64,000 bases of DNA from Paractinoplanes abujensis. GTDB lineage: Bacteria; Actinomycetota; Actinomycetes; Mycobacteriales; Micromonosporaceae. Below the pieces are notes generated by a model that searched no databases, was not told the DNA's origin, and saw only the letters and a list, made by a program, of their open reading frames with translations. The stretch covers positions 6,696,001-6,760,000 of the forward strand of contig NZ_JACHMF010000001.1 in NCBI RefSeq assembly GCF_014204895.1, given 5' to 3'. Positions 26,659 to 35,834 of this stretch are shown one piece after another (the stretch's first letter is position 1; every line of letters begins with the position of its first letter). The position numbers and the translations under genes were made by a program.

Positions 26659-27180
26659 ATGACCGTCAGGACGCTCGTGATCCTCCGCCACGCCAAGGCG
26701 GTAACGCCCGATGAGAGCCCCGATTTCGACCGTACGCTGACCACCCGCGGGGAGACTGACGCCGACGCGGCGGGCGCCTGGCTGGCCGATGAGCGGCTCC
26801 ACCCCGATCTGGTGCTCTGCTCGTCGGCGGCGCGCACCCGCCAGACGTGGCAGGGCGTCTCGATCGCGTTGGCGCAGGCGCGGCCGGGCGGCGGCGCGCC
26901 CGAGGTCCGTTACGAGCAGAGTCTCTATCACGGCGGCCCGACCGAGGTTTTCGATCTCGTACGCAAGGTGCCGGACACCATTCGTACGGTGCTCGTCGTC
27001 GGGCACAACCCGACGGTGTCCGAGGTGTCCACTCTGCTGATTCCCGACGACCAGTACGACGGCGTCGACGTGATCATGAGGACGTCGGGACTGGCCGTGC
27101 ACCGCAGCGCCGACGGCTCCTGGTCGGCCACCGAGCCCCGATCGATGCGCCTGATCGAACGGCACACGGCCCGCGGCTGA
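26659..27180 (+). CDS. Phosphohistidine phosphatase SixA-like
   Basis: This is a member of the histidine phosphatase superfamily, SixA branch, which removes phosphate from phosphohistidine proteins. The 173-residue protein has the catalytic LRHAKA motif (His at about 11), LCSSAARTRQTW near 53-64, and the second His in VVGHNPTVSEV near 115. The N-terminus is short and there is no signal peptide, so it is cytoplasmic. It starts at ATG 26659 and is followed by a very strong terminator. Confidence 0.9.
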   Translation: MTVRTLVILRHAKAVTPDESPDFDRTLTTRGETDADAAGAWLADERLHPDLVLCSSAARTRQTWQGVSIALAQARPGGGAPEVRYEQSLYHGGPTEVFDLVRKVPDTIRTVLVVGHNPTVSEVSTLLIPDDQYDGVDVIMRTSGLAVHRSADGSWSATEPRSMRLIERHTARG

Positions 27181-27186
27181 GCGGAG

Positions 27187-27233
27187 ACGGCTGAGGCCGG
27201 CGGACGTCCTTGTCCGCCGGCCTCAGCCGTTTT
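27187..27233 (+). terminator. Perfect 19-bp terminator
   Basis: ACGGCTGAGGCCGGCGGAC (27187-27205) and its exact complement (27212-27230) have a 6-base loop and are followed by TTT. It ends the sixA transcript and may also serve the convergent acyl-CoA dehydrogenase. Confidence 0.9.
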
Positions 27234-27294
27234 CAGGAGAGTGGGCAATGCCCTTCAGCAGCGCGGAAGTGGGGCGACCGCCGCGCCGAGATCT

Positions 27295-29151
27295 TTAGAA
27301 GACGTCCTCGGAGAGGTCCATGACGTCCAGCGTGGTGTTCTCGATGATGCGACGGTCGGAGCCGATCCGCGGCAGCACCTCGCGCACGAAGAAGCGGGCC
27401 GCCGCCACCTTGCCCTCGTAGAAGTTCTTGTCGGCCGCCGAGACGTCGCCGCCCAGCGCCTTGAGGGCCACCTCGGCCTGACGCAGCAGCAACCAGGCCA
27501 GCACCACATCACCCAGCGCGAGCAGGACGCGCCGGGAGGTCAGACCGACCTTGTAGAGCTCGCGGGTCTCCCCGCCCTGCACGGCGCCGAGCCAGCCCAT
27601 CGTGGTCCCGAGGATCTGCTGCATCTCGCCGAGGGCCTTGCCCAGGCCGAGCCGCTCCACCTTGAGCTGACCGTTGCCGGCCTCGCTCTCGACGAACGCC
27701 TGCATCTCGGTGGCCAGGGTGGCCAGCGCGGCGCCCTGGTCCTTCACGATCTTGCGGAAGATCAGGTCGAGGCTCTGGATCGCGGTCGTGCCCTCGTACA
27801 GGGTGTCGATCTTCGCGTCGCGCACGTACTGCTCGAGCGGGTAGTCCTGCAGGAAGCCGGAGCCGCCGAACGTCTGCAGCGCCTCGTGGCCCAGCAGCTC
27901 GTACGCCCGCTCGGAGCCCACGCCCTTGACCAGCGGCAGCAGCAGATCGTTGACCTTGCTGGCGGCCTTCGCGGTCTCGGTGTCCCCGGCCGCCTCGGCG
28001 ATAGCGACCTTGTCCTGCCACGTGCCGGTGTAGACGACCAGCGCGCGCAGGGCCTCCGAGTACGACTTCTGCAGCATCAGCGAGCGGCGTACGTCGGGGT
28101 GGTGGGTGATCGTGACCCGAGGCGCGGCCTTGTCGTCGTTCTGTACCAGGTCGGCGCCCTGCACGCGGTTCTTGGCGTACTCCAGCGCGTTCAGGTAACC
28201 GGTCGACAGGGTCGCGATCGCCTTGGTGCCGACCATCATCCGGGCGTACTCAATGATCATGAACATCTGCCGGATGCCCTGGTGCTTCTCGCCGAGCAGC
28301 CAGCCCTTGGCCGGGGTGCCGTGCTCGCCGAAGGTCAGCTCGCAGGTGTTGGAGACCTTGAGGCCCATCTTGTGCTCGATGTTGGTGGCGTAGACGCCGT
28401 TGCGCTCGCCGAGCTCGCCGCTCTCGGGGTCGAAGTGGTACTTCGGCACGATGAACAGCGACAGGCCCTTGGTGCCGGGGCCGCCCACGCCTTCGACGCC
28501 GACCGGGCGCGCGAGCACATAGTGGATGATGTTGTCGGTGAGGTCGTGCTCACCCGAGGTGATGAAGCGCTTGACGCCCTCGATGTGCCACGAGCCGTCG
28601 GGCTGCGGGATGGCTCGGGTGCGGCCGGCGCCGACGTCCGAACCCGCGTCGGGCTCGGTCAGCACCATCGAGGAGCCCCAGAGCTTGTCGACGAAGAGCT
28701 TCGCCCACTTCTTCTGCTCCTCGGTGCCCTCGGCGTCGACCACCGACGCGAAGGAGGGGCCCGACGAATACATCCACACCGGAGCGTTGGCGCCGAGCAC
28801 GTTCTCGGCCAGAGCCCACCAGAAGGCGCGCGGGGCCAGGGTGCCGCCGAGCGAGCCGGGCAGGTCGAGACGCCAGAACTCGCTGGCCATCCACTGCTCG
28901 AAGGACTTCTTGAACGACTCCGGCAGCGGAGCGCTGTGGGTCGCGGGGTCGAAGACCGGCGGATTGCGGTCGGCCTCGACGTAGCTGGCGGCCAGATCCT
29001 CGGTGGCGAGGCGGTTGACCTCGGTCAGCACATCGCGTGCGGTGTCCGCGTCGATGTCGGAGTACGGCGCCTGACCGAACGCCTGATCAGCCCCGAAGAC
29101 CTCGAACAGATTGAACTGGAGGTCCCGAAGGTTGCTCTTGTAGTGAGTCAT
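27295..29151 (-). CDS. Acyl-CoA dehydrogenase, FadE5-like, 618 aa
   Basis: This FAD enzyme introduces the first double bond in fatty acyl-CoA during beta-oxidation and passes electrons to ETF. The 618-residue length and the ~60-residue N-terminal extension match the mycobacterial FadE5 class rather than the 380-residue short type. Seen are the substrate/FAD loop [19 protein letters not shown] (about 165-183), [15 protein letters not shown] near 200, and [21 protein letters not shown] near 440. The catalytic-Glu-region segment [17 protein letters not shown] and a C-terminal helical domain follow. The ATG lacks an obvious Shine-Dalgarno. Two dyads at 29189-29226 probably control it. Confidence 0.92.
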   Translation of the reverse strand: MTHYKSNLRDLQFNLFEVFGADQAFGQAPYSDIDADTARDVLTEVNRLATEDLAASYVEADRNPPVFDPATHSAPLPESFKKSFEQWMASEFWRLDLPGSLGGTLAPRAFWWALAENVLGANAPVWMYSSGPSFASVVDAEGTEEQKKWAKLFVDKLWGSSMVLTEPDAGSDVGAGRTRAIPQPDGSWHIEGVKRFITSGEHDLTDNIIHYVLARPVGVEGVGGPGTKGLSLFIVPKYHFDPESGELGERNGVYATNIEHKMGLKVSNTCELTFGEHGTPAKGWLLGEKHQGIRQMFMIIEYARMMVGTKAIATLSTGYLNALEYAKNRVQGADLVQNDDKAAPRVTITHHPDVRRSLMLQKSYSEALRALVVYTGTWQDKVAIAEAAGDTETAKAASKVNDLLLPLVKGVGSERAYELLGHEALQTFGGSGFLQDYPLEQYVRDAKIDTLYEGTTAIQSLDLIFRKIVKDQGAALATLATEMQAFVESEAGNGQLKVERLGLGKALGEMQQILGTTMGWLGAVQGGETRELYKVGLTSRRVLLALGDVVLAWLLLRQAEVALKALGGDVSAADKNFYEGKVAAARFFVREVLPRIGSDRRIIENTTLDVMDLSEDVF

Positions 29152-29188
29152 GGTGCTTGGCCCCGCTCTCCGAACGCCGCCGGCTGGA

Positions 29189-29226
29189 GTTACCCGTCAG
29201 TAACCCCACTGTATTACCGATCGGTA
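29189..29226 (-). promoter_or_regulatory. Operator region of the acyl-CoA dehydrogenase gene: two dyads
   Basis: A perfect palindrome TACCGATCGGTA (29215-29226) and a dyad GTTAC-N6-GTAAC (29189-29204) lie 38-75 bases upstream of the start. On the minus strand a TAATAC-like -10 falls between them. The second dyad reappears upstream of hemolysin III (24128-24141) and, in variant form, upstream of the EtfD-like gene (44697-44711). The 12-bp palindrome looks like a TetR-family operator. Confidence 0.7.
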
Positions 29227-29447
29227 GGAACGGACAAGCCACGAGTTGTTTCGTGACCAACCACCCAGTTGCGGGGGTCTGTCCGTCGGTTCGCACATCA
29301 AACGCCTCCGATCGGGTGGCTAACCGGATGGCCGTTCGGCTATTTGCCGACTCCCATGCGGCCCATACGTATCGGGGGGCGACGCGGCTCGTTGCTCCGG
29401 ATAGACACGAAGCTTTCGTCTTCGCCAGCCGCCAAAGGGGGCGCGCC

Positions 29448-29654
29448 ATGTTCGCCACGATCAAGAGCCTCATTCCGGAGCCCCGCCGGGCGGACCCGCC
29501 ACGCCACTACATCGGGCGCCACCGCCGGCCCGAGCCTGTGCCGGCGCCGGTCTCGCCCGCCCCGATCGTCACCACACCGTCCGACACGCCTCCCGTCTCC
29601 CCCGCCGCCGAGTCCGTCTCGGCCGAGGAGAAGACGAAGGAGATCGCGGCCTAG
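29448..29654 (+). CDS. Small Pro-rich hypothetical protein, 68 aa
   Basis: ATG at 29448 has AAAGGGGG upstream and opens a 68-codon ORF starting MFATIKSLIPEPRRADPP. The middle is Pro/Val-rich (PEPVPAPVSPAPIV) and the tail is acidic/basic (SAEEKTKEIAA). It has no membrane segment or known domain. The stop overlaps the convergent phosphatase gene by four bases. Low complexity makes the call moderate. Confidence 0.5.
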   Translation: MFATIKSLIPEPRRADPPRHYIGRHRRPEPVPAPVSPAPIVTTPSDTPPVSPAAESVSAEEKTKEIAA

Positions 29655-30760
29655 CTTCCGGCCGCGCCGACCTCCCAGCTCGGGATCGGCACCGCCGCGC
29701 CGTCGTCCCGGCCGGCGTATTCGAGCAGCACCAGCGCGATGTCGTCCTCGAGGCGGCCGTGCACCCAATCGACCAGGGCCGTCTCGAGCGAGGCAAGCCC
29801 GTCACCGACCGTGCCGTGGCCCAGCAACCGCCACGCACGGTCGGCGGTCGGGAAGAACTCACCCTCCCGGCGGGCCTCGCCCAGGCCGTCGGTGAACAGC
29901 AGCAGCCGGTCGCCCGGCTCCAGCCGCTCCACCCGCGCCGACACCTCGGGCATGAAGCCCAGCGGGGGCGCCGGGGCCGACGGCTCCAGCGGAATGACCT
30001 CACCGCGGCGCAGCAGCAGCGGCGCCGGATGTCCACAGTTGACGATCGTCAGCGTGCCGCCGCGCTCCTCGACCAGGGCCGCGGTCACGAAATCCTCGTC
30101 GCCGACACTGCGAGCCACCGCACGGTCCAGGTCGGCCACCACGGTTTTGAGGTCGGCTCGCTCGTACGCCACATGCCGATACGACCCGAGCACGATGCTG
30201 GCCAGCCGCACCGCGTCCAGACCCTTGCCCCGCACGTCGCCGATGATGATCCGGACCCCGTACGGGGTGTCGAGCGCCTCGTAGAGGTCGCCCCCGATGT
30301 CGGCCGCGGCCGTCGCCGAGATGTACCGCCCGGCCACCGCCAGCGCACCCACCTGCGGCCCGAGCGGGCGCAACACCGCCTGCTGGGCCACCGCGGCCAG
30401 CCGCTGCAACTCGGCGATCTTGTCGGCCTGACGCTGGCGCATCATGGCCACCGCGGCGGCGATGCCGGTCGCCAGCAGAATGCCGGAGATGTTGACCGAG
30501 CCGGCCAGATCCATCGGACCGGCCGCGCCCAGAAACACCATCCCGACGATCGTGGCCAGCACCCCGACCACGATCACGGTCTGCCAGAACGCGAACACCG
30601 CGGCGAGGAACGGGACGGCCGCGAACAGCCCGACGAAATCGGCTTGGGTGTTGTCGATCAGCTCCACGGCGGACACGACAGCGAGCAGCACAAGGGCCGC
30701 GCCGAGTCCGGCGCGGGATCCAGGGCTCAGCGGGCGGCGGCCCGGCGGCAGATTAGGCAT
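29651..30760 (-). CDS. Membrane-anchored SpoIIE-type PP2C phosphatase
   Basis: This is a Ser/Thr phosphatase of the PPM/SpoIIE class, likely acting on an anti-sigma-factor antagonist in a partner-switching cascade. The N-terminal ~115 residues hold four hydrophobic helices, followed by a short coiled linker (MRQRQADKIAELQRLAAVAQQ). The phosphatase domain (about 140-360) contains metal-binding segments GDLYEALDTPYGVRIIIGDVRGKG and LTIVNCGHPAPLLLR, and ends in DDIALVLLEY. ATG at 30760 gives MPNLPPGRR, and an in-frame ATG at 30778 is possible. No sensor (PAS/GAF) domain is present, so any signal must come through the membrane part. Confidence 0.88.
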   Translation of the reverse strand: MPNLPPGRRPLSPGSRAGLGAALVLLAVVSAVELIDNTQADFVGLFAAVPFLAAVFAFWQTVIVVGVLATIVGMVFLGAAGPMDLAGSVNISGILLATGIAAAVAMMRQRQADKIAELQRLAAVAQQAVLRPLGPQVGALAVAGRYISATAAADIGGDLYEALDTPYGVRIIIGDVRGKGLDAVRLASIVLGSYRHVAYERADLKTVVADLDRAVARSVGDEDFVTAALVEERGGTLTIVNCGHPAPLLLRRGEVIPLEPSAPAPPLGFMPEVSARVERLEPGDRLLLFTDGLGEARREGEFFPTADRAWRLLGHGTVGDGLASLETALVDWVHGRLEDDIALVLLEYAGRDDGAAVPIPSWEVGAAGS

Positions 30761-30878
30761 GGCTACGCGGAACAGCATGCCCGATCTCCCGCCCCGACTG
30801 CACTAACTTGACCCGTAGTCTGAGCGGGTTCTGACCGCGCGGCCCAATGACACCCCCACGCGGTGACAGGATGTCCGC

Positions 30879-31430
30879 GTGACGACCGATCTGCGTGATC
30901 ACCTCAGGGCCGAGTTCCGCTGGACCGACCCCGGCCAGGGCTACCTGGTGAGCGACCGCTCGGGTTGGTGGCGCTCCCCCACGATCCTGGCCGGCGTGGG
31001 CGACGCCCTGGCCGACCTCTTCCGCGCGGCTCGACCCACCGTCGTGGTCTCCCCCGAAGTCACCGGCTTCCTCGTCGGCCCCCTGGTCGCCCGCGCCCTG
31101 GGAGCCGGCTTCGTCGAGGCCTACCGAGCCGGCGCAAGACTCCCCATCGCCGAGCCGATGATCTGGGCCGAGGTCCCCTCCGACCACAGAGGCAAAAAAC
31201 AAGAACTAGGCGTACGCCGCCAGCTGATCACCCCCGACGACCGCGTGCTGGTCGTCGACGACTGGGCCGCCACCGGGGCCCAAGCTCGCGCCCTGCGCTC
31301 ACTGTTCGGCAACAGCTACGTCGGCACCGCGGTGATCGTCAACGAGTGCCCACCCCCGCTGGCCGACGAACTCACCCTGCGCGGCCTGCTCACCGCGGCC
31401 GACATCGACCCCGATCAAACCTTCGGATAG
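30879..31430 (+). CDS. Phosphoribosyltransferase family protein
   Basis: This 183-residue type I phosphoribosyltransferase fold carries the PRPP-binding motif RVLVVDDWAATGAQA at about residues 126-140. A loop segment VVSPEVTGFLVGPLVARALG near 50-68 resembles adenine phosphoribosyltransferase. The hood is short and the motif has DDW where purine enzymes usually have DDL/DDV, so the substrate is uncertain. The start is GTG at 30879. The 3-prime end overlaps the convergent YciI gene by 16 bases. Confidence 0.78.
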   Translation: MTTDLRDHLRAEFRWTDPGQGYLVSDRSGWWRSPTILAGVGDALADLFRAARPTVVVSPEVTGFLVGPLVARALGAGFVEAYRAGARLPIAEPMIWAEVPSDHRGKKQELGVRRQLITPDDRVLVVDDWAATGAQARALRSLFGNSYVGTAVIVNECPPPLADELTLRGLLTAADIDPDQTFG

Positions 31431-31699
31431 TCCTTCAGCGCCCCGCGCGTCGGAACCCACCCGGTCGCGCTGTATTCGGCCACACCCCGGACCACGTACG
31501 GGTCCTGACTGATGATCTCGCGGGCCCTCGCCTCGTCGTCGACGTCGAGCACCACGACCCCACCGACGGGCGGGTCCTGCCGACCGGCCGTCACCACGAG
31601 GTTCTGCGCTTCCAGCCCTTCCAGAAAGGCCAGATGCGCCTCCCGCACGGCATCCACTTCCGCCAGCGGCACCAGGTACTTGGAGATCATCAAATACAC
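31415..31699 (-). CDS. YciI-family protein, 94 aa
   Basis: This is a small alpha/beta ferredoxin-like protein of the YciI family. The reaction of most members is unknown. Seen are the strand YLMISKYLV, the His in VREAHLAFLEGLEAQN, the Asp-containing GGVVVLDVDDEARAREII, and DPYVVRGVAEY near 70. Those His and Asp positions form the family's putative active site. The start is GTG at 31699, with ATG at 31690 as the alternative. It is divergent from the next gene. Confidence 0.82.
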   Translation of the reverse strand: MYLMISKYLVPLAEVDAVREAHLAFLEGLEAQNLVVTAGRQDPPVGGVVVLDVDDEARAREIISQDPYVVRGVAEYSATGWVPTRGALKDYPKV

Positions 31700-31891
31700 A
31701 CCCCGATAGTACGGTCGTCGCGCCCCGGCGACCCGCATGCCGGACCGGCCGGCGGCTGCTCGCCCATACGCACCGCCGTCCGCGGCGGGACATCGATCCA
31801 ACCGCCAGCCCGACCCTGACCACACGTGGTCATCCGAGCAGCGCCCTCTCATCGGGCTCACCCACATAGGGCGTGTGCCGGATGATGCACG

Positions 31892-32851
31892 GTGATGACC
31901 AGGACGCGCGCAGAACGCGATCGAGACAGCCTCACACGACGGCTGGAGGTGCTGAGACTTCCCGTCGTGGCGCTCAAGCACCACGGTTTCCTCACACCGA
32001 CGGACCGCCGCGAGTGGCAGCCCGAGCCGGAAGCGGTCGGCGTGGGGCCGGACGGGACGGCCTTCGCCGTGTGGCCGCATCGCCGACAGCCCGACCGGAA
32101 GCAGGTGACAGCCCATGCCGGCGGCACCGGCATCGTCACCTCCGCCACGGTCGAAACGGAACTAAAGGTGTCATTCGTTCAGCCGCTGCCGGGCGGGCAG
32201 TTCCTCCTCGCGGCCGCCCGAGGCCGAGCGGGCGCCTCACCGAACGCGCAGATCTGGACCAGTGAGGGCCACCTCGTCCGCGCCGGCTACCTGGGCGACG
32301 CCATCGAAGAAATCCTGACGACGCCCTCGGGCGATCTGTGGATCGGATACTTCGACGAGGCGATGGGCGGGAGCGGCCCTCAGGCTCACGGCCTTGTCCG
32401 CTTCACGCACGAACTCGTCCCGGACTGGCTCTACCCGGCCGACGATGCACTCCCCGCCGTATTCGACTGCTACGCGCTCAACGTCGCCGGGGAGAGTGCG
32501 TACTGCTGCCCGTACACCGACTTTCACCTGATTTCCATCACCGGCAACGTCCCGAGAGACCTGGGCCCCGCGCCCCACCGCTCGGCGCACAGCCTCCTCA
32601 TGCGAAACGCCCAAGGCGCGCTGATCGGCGGCTGGGGTCCCGAGTACGACCTGGTGACGCCGCTGCGACCAGGCGGCCAGGGTGTCGAGCCGGCCGGTCG
32701 GCAATGCCGGATCGTCCTCCCGGACGGGACCGAGGCACAACGCGTGCGCTACACCGGCCGGGGTTCCGTCTTGCACGCCATCGCCAGGAACAACTGGTAT
32801 TCCGTCATGCTGGACGACATCGCCGAGGTCGCCCAAGCTGACAGGCATTGA
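31892..32851 (+). CDS. Conserved hypothetical protein, 319 aa
   Basis: I recognise no named family. The protein begins with a basic helix (RTRAERDRDSLTRRLEVLRL). After that it appears all-beta, with alternating hydrophobic strands and motifs GVGPDGTAFAVWP, GDLWIGYFDEAMGG, GLVRFTHEL and HSLLMRNAQGALIGGWG. This suggests a beta-propeller-like fold, possibly related to a group of actinomycete hypothetical proteins. It has no signal peptide. The start is GTG 31892 or ATG 31895. Codon use is slightly less GC-extreme than in the core genes, a weak hint of accessory status. Confidence 0.65.
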   Translation: MMTRTRAERDRDSLTRRLEVLRLPVVALKHHGFLTPTDRREWQPEPEAVGVGPDGTAFAVWPHRRQPDRKQVTAHAGGTGIVTSATVETELKVSFVQPLPGGQFLLAAARGRAGASPNAQIWTSEGHLVRAGYLGDAIEEILTTPSGDLWIGYFDEAMGGSGPQAHGLVRFTHELVPDWLYPADDALPAVFDCYALNVAGESAYCCPYTDFHLISITGNVPRDLGPAPHRSAHSLLMRNAQGALIGGWGPEYDLVTPLRPGGQGVEPAGRQCRIVLPDGTEAQRVRYTGRGSVLHAIARNNWYSVMLDDIAEVAQADRH

Positions 32852-33028
32852 GCCCAGTGCCGCACCGGCAACACGCTCGTTTCCCCGGGCCGGGTCCGGC
32901 CTCGCTGATTCAACGGCCCGGATGGGTCACGCCTTCACGCGAGCGGCGACGATTTACCGGCACCGCCCGATCCCGCGCCTTGAGGCGCCCCTCGTGATGG
33001 CATGCCGATGGCACGGCGTCCGGCTTCG

Positions 33029-33526
33029 TCAGCGCCACGAGCCGGCGAGGAAGACCACCCGATCATCGGCCACCTGGTACGCCATCATCGGCGGATAGTC
33101 ATGACTTCCCTCGGCGTACATGAGGACGGACTTCCCGAGGGCCGCGCCGAGTGTGCACAGGAAGCGGCAGAAGGCGTCCAACTTCTTCTGTCCCTGAATC
33201 TCGTGCAGGCTGACATCGCTCACGACTTCGTCGGGAGTCCACAACCGGACGATCCATTCCAGGCCGGGGTCCGGCCACACCCACAAACTCCGACCCCTGC
33301 CCTCCGGGTCCGGCTCAAACAGCTCAGCGGCCGATGGAGGCAGCGGCCGCCGCTCCTCGCCGAGCGCGTACTCACACCGCCAGCCCTCAGACCGGATGAG
33401 CGCCAGCAGCGCCTCCCAGTCCGCGATCGCCGTATCAGGCACCACCACATCGGGGGCGCTGCCGTTCTGCGAGGGATCGAACCACTCTTCCACGTCAGCC
33501 CACCGGATGGTCGCCACCCGGGCCAT
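33029..33526 (-). CDS. Hypothetical protein, 165 aa
   Basis: This acidic, Trp-rich cytoplasmic protein opens with ATIRWADVEEWFDPSQNGSAPDVVV. It also contains WEALLALIRSEGW, LFEPDPEGRGRSLWVWPDPGLEWIVRLW and a helix LDAFCRFLCTLGAALG. No family is recognised. The pattern resembles small immunity or contact-system proteins only vaguely, so I assign no function. ATG at 33526 has GGAG directly upstream, and GTG at 33517 is an alternative. It is convergent with the 319-aa gene across about 180 empty bases (32852-33028). Confidence 0.6.
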   Translation of the reverse strand: MARVATIRWADVEEWFDPSQNGSAPDVVVPDTAIADWEALLALIRSEGWRCEYALGEERRPLPPSAAELFEPDPEGRGRSLWVWPDPGLEWIVRLWTPDEVVSDVSLHEIQGQKKLDAFCRFLCTLGAALGKSVLMYAEGSHDYPPMMAYQVADDRVVFLAGSWR

Positions 33527-33733
33527 TCTCCGGGTCAACCAAGGCTCAGACGCGGGGAGTAAAGGCCCGACGCGACAGTTGCTCCCGGCGCCCGACTCTG
33601 GCCCCGCACGCCGAGTGCTCGGCCGGCAGGCGGTCATCATTAGCAGGGTCTGGCCCACGGTGCTCCTGCATGAAGTAACCCGTACGAGGGCTTGCAAAAA
33701 CGATCAAGTGCCCGGAACGCCTAGAATGGACAT

Positions 33734-34477
33734 ATGACCCATAACATCCCCCGCTTCACTCGGCGGCCGGTGGCGGCTGTGGCTGCCGGTGTGCTGGCTG
33801 CCCTGTCGGTCACCGTGGTGAGCGCGCAGCCGGCCAGCGCCTCGTCGCACCGGCCCTGCACGATCGTCAAGCACAGCAACACCAACGGCGTCACGAAGGT
33901 CGGCACGGCAACGGCCACCGTGGGCACCGACGGCATCAAGCTGGCGACCGCGGCGGGCAAGAACGAGGACAAGGTTTCGTGGCGTGAGAACATCCGGCCG
34001 GTGCTCGCGAGCACCGTCGAGGAGGTCTCGTACGAGACGGTCAAGCTCGACCAGGCCGGGGCGGGCGTCAACGACGCGGCGCTGCCCGCGTACCACCTCT
34101 TCGTGAAGACGCCGGCCGGCGAAGGCACCCTGATCTTCGAGCCGTACTACTACCTCATGGACCTCGGCGCCGGGAATCCGCAGCGCCAGATCCGCACCGA
34201 GTGGAACGTGCTGCAGGGCAAGCTGTGGACGTCGTCGACGACGATCAACGGTCTGCCCAAGAGCGCCGGCGGTCCCGCGACCAAGACGTTCGCGCAGATC
34301 GTGGCGGACAACCCGCGGATGACGGTCACGGGCGTCGGTTTCGGGCTGGGCACTTACAACCCGGGCACGACGGCGATCCTGGACGAGCAGCGGTTCGCCA
34401 CCAAGCAGTCCTGCTCCGAGCACCAGTGGTCGACCGGATTCCGTACGGGCCTCTGGTGGCCCGGCTGGCTGCGCTGA
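33734..34477 (+). CDS. Secreted hypothetical protein, 247 aa
   Basis: A Sec signal peptide is clear: a basic start with RRP, a hydrophobic run VAAVAAGVLAALSVTVVS, and likely cleavage after ASA near residue 37. The mature part (~210 residues) is beta-rich and has two Cys (HRPCTIV and KQSCSEH) that could form a disulfide. No family is recognised. A -10-like TAGAAT at 33722-33727 lies six bases before the ATG, which suggests a nearly leaderless message. A 10-bp hairpin follows the stop. Confidence 0.75.
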   Translation: MTHNIPRFTRRPVAAVAAGVLAALSVTVVSAQPASASSHRPCTIVKHSNTNGVTKVGTATATVGTDGIKLATAAGKNEDKVSWRENIRPVLASTVEEVSYETVKLDQAGAGVNDAALPAYHLFVKTPAGEGTLIFEPYYYLMDLGAGNPQRQIRTEWNVLQGKLWTSSTTINGLPKSAGGPATKTFAQIVADNPRMTVTGVGFGLGTYNPGTTAILDEQRFATKQSCSEHQWSTGFRTGLWWPGWLR

Positions 34478-34484
34478 CCGCAGT

Positions 34485-34514
34485 CGGGAGCGGCTGCGTG
34501 GGCGGCCGCTCCCG
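34485..34514. terminator. Hairpin between convergent genes
   Basis: CGGGAGCGGC (34485-34494) and GCCGCTCCCG (34505-34514) form a perfect 10-bp stem with a 10-base loop, without a T tract. It probably acts as a weak terminator for the secreted-protein gene and the convergent membrane protein. Confidence 0.5.
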
Positions 34515-34519
34515 CCGGC

Positions 34520-34987
34520 TCAGCGGACCGGGACGCCGTTCGCAACCGCCGTGTTCAGCACCTCGTTGATCTGCTGCGGGCTGAGCCCTCGCGTGGGCAC
34601 CCGGATCGAGCGGGAACCGCCGAGGTTGAACACCAGCTGGCCGGCCAGGAAGTCGACATGCCGAAAAGCGTTCCAGGCGTACGCGTGCCGGCTCTCCGCG
34701 GTCGAGGTGGTCACACCGCCGTCGCTGATCTCGTACGTCGCCGGGCCGCCGTCGCGGGCACGTCGAGCGCCCTGGTTGACCAGGAACATCGGCACGACCA
34801 CGGCGAGCACGACGCCCGCCAGCAGCAGTGTGTAGTTGAGGCCGTGGCCGGTCCACTGGATCAGGACGGCCAGCCCGAGCAACGCCCAGCCGCCGATCCG
34901 GGCCAGCATCACCGGCCGCCGCGTCTCATGCCGCGCGGCCGCCGCGGCCAGGTGGGGGTCCCTGTGTGCGGTGATCTGCAATAACAC
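34520..34987 (-). CDS. YcxB-like two-helix membrane protein, 155 aa
   Basis: The protein has an N-terminal cytoplasmic ~35 residues and two adjacent membrane helices (IGGWALLGLAVLIQWTG and YTLLLAGVVLAVVVPMFLV). A beta domain follows with ATYEISDGGVTTST, HAYAWNAFRHVDFLAGQLVF and SIRVPTRGLSPQQINEVL. That layout resembles YcxB-family proteins, whose function is unknown. The start GTG at 34987 is inferred from where the hydrophilic N-terminus begins, and an open extension to 35104 has poor coding character. Confidence 0.65.
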   Translation of the reverse strand: MLLQITAHRDPHLAAAAARHETRRPVMLARIGGWALLGLAVLIQWTGHGLNYTLLLAGVVLAVVVPMFLVNQGARRARDGGPATYEISDGGVTTSTAESRHAYAWNAFRHVDFLAGQLVFNLGGSRSIRVPTRGLSPQQINEVLNTAVANGVPVR

Positions 34988-35169
34988 GACTAAAAAGTAA
35001 GTTTCCGGCTCCCGTACGGGCCATCGTCCGCACGGCCGACCAACGCCTCCACGGACGGCCGGGCATGAGGATTGTTCCGGTAGGTTCGGGCCGCGTCCGC
35101 CCATGAGTACCCGGTCACGGACGAGCTTGTTCGTCGGCGGTCAGTGTGCAGCCGGGTGGGGGCGGTTCG

Positions 35170-35823
35170 GTGCAGCAGCTCGATGAGGTGGTCGGTGCCG
35201 GGCCCCTGCTGCTGGATTTCGACGGCCCGATCTGCGCCATGTTCGCCGGCTTGCCCGCGCCCCTGGTGGCCGCCGACCTTGTTCGTGTGGTGACGCCCCT
35301 CGCCGATCCGCCCGGCATGGATGATCCGCTGGCGGTGCTCCGGTGGGCCGACGAGCACGGTTCCCCGGCGCTGACGGCTGCCGTTGAGGAGGCCTTGATC
35401 GCCGCGGAACTGGTCGCGGCCGGAAGAGCCAGACCCACGCCGTACGCACGTGAGGTGCTCGCGGCGGCTCGGGCCAAGGGCGTCCCGGTGGCGGTGGTCA
35501 GCAACAACTCTGCCGCGGCGATCGAGCTCTACCTGGCCCGGCAGGGACTGACCGGCTACGTCGACGCTGTCGTCGGCCGCCCCCGGGCCGATCCCCGGCG
35601 CATGAAGCCCGACCCGGGTCCAGTGCTCGACGCCATCGAAGCTGTGGGGAGCACGCCGAGCCGTTGCACCTTGATCGGGGATTCGCTGACCGACATCGAG
35701 GCTGCCCGCGCGGCCGGGGTCGCTGTGATCGGCTACGCGAACAAGCCCTGGAAGATCGGCGCCTTCACCCACGCCGACGCGGTGATCACCTCGATGAGCG
35801 AGGTCGTGGCAGCTTTGATCTAG
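35170..35823 (+). CDS. HAD-family hydrolase
   Basis: This 217-residue haloacid-dehalogenase phosphatase probably acts on a small phosphorylated metabolite. Motif I is LLLDFDGPICAMF (nucleophile Asp and acid Asp), motif II is VAVVSNNS, motif III is the Lys in RRMKPDPGP, and motif IV is IGDSLTDIEAA. The cap between motifs I and II is helical (C1 type), as in phosphoglycolate-phosphatase-like enzymes. The GTG at 35170 has GGGGGCGG upstream. It is followed 11 bases later by a 47-aa membrane protein. Confidence 0.85.
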   Translation: MQQLDEVVGAGPLLLDFDGPICAMFAGLPAPLVAADLVRVVTPLADPPGMDDPLAVLRWADEHGSPALTAAVEEALIAAELVAAGRARPTPYAREVLAAARAKGVPVAVVSNNSAAAIELYLARQGLTGYVDAVVGRPRADPRRMKPDPGPVLDAIEAVGSTPSRCTLIGDSLTDIEAARAAGVAVIGYANKPWKIGAFTHADAVITSMSEVVAALI

Positions 35824-35834
35824 GGTGAGGCGCT

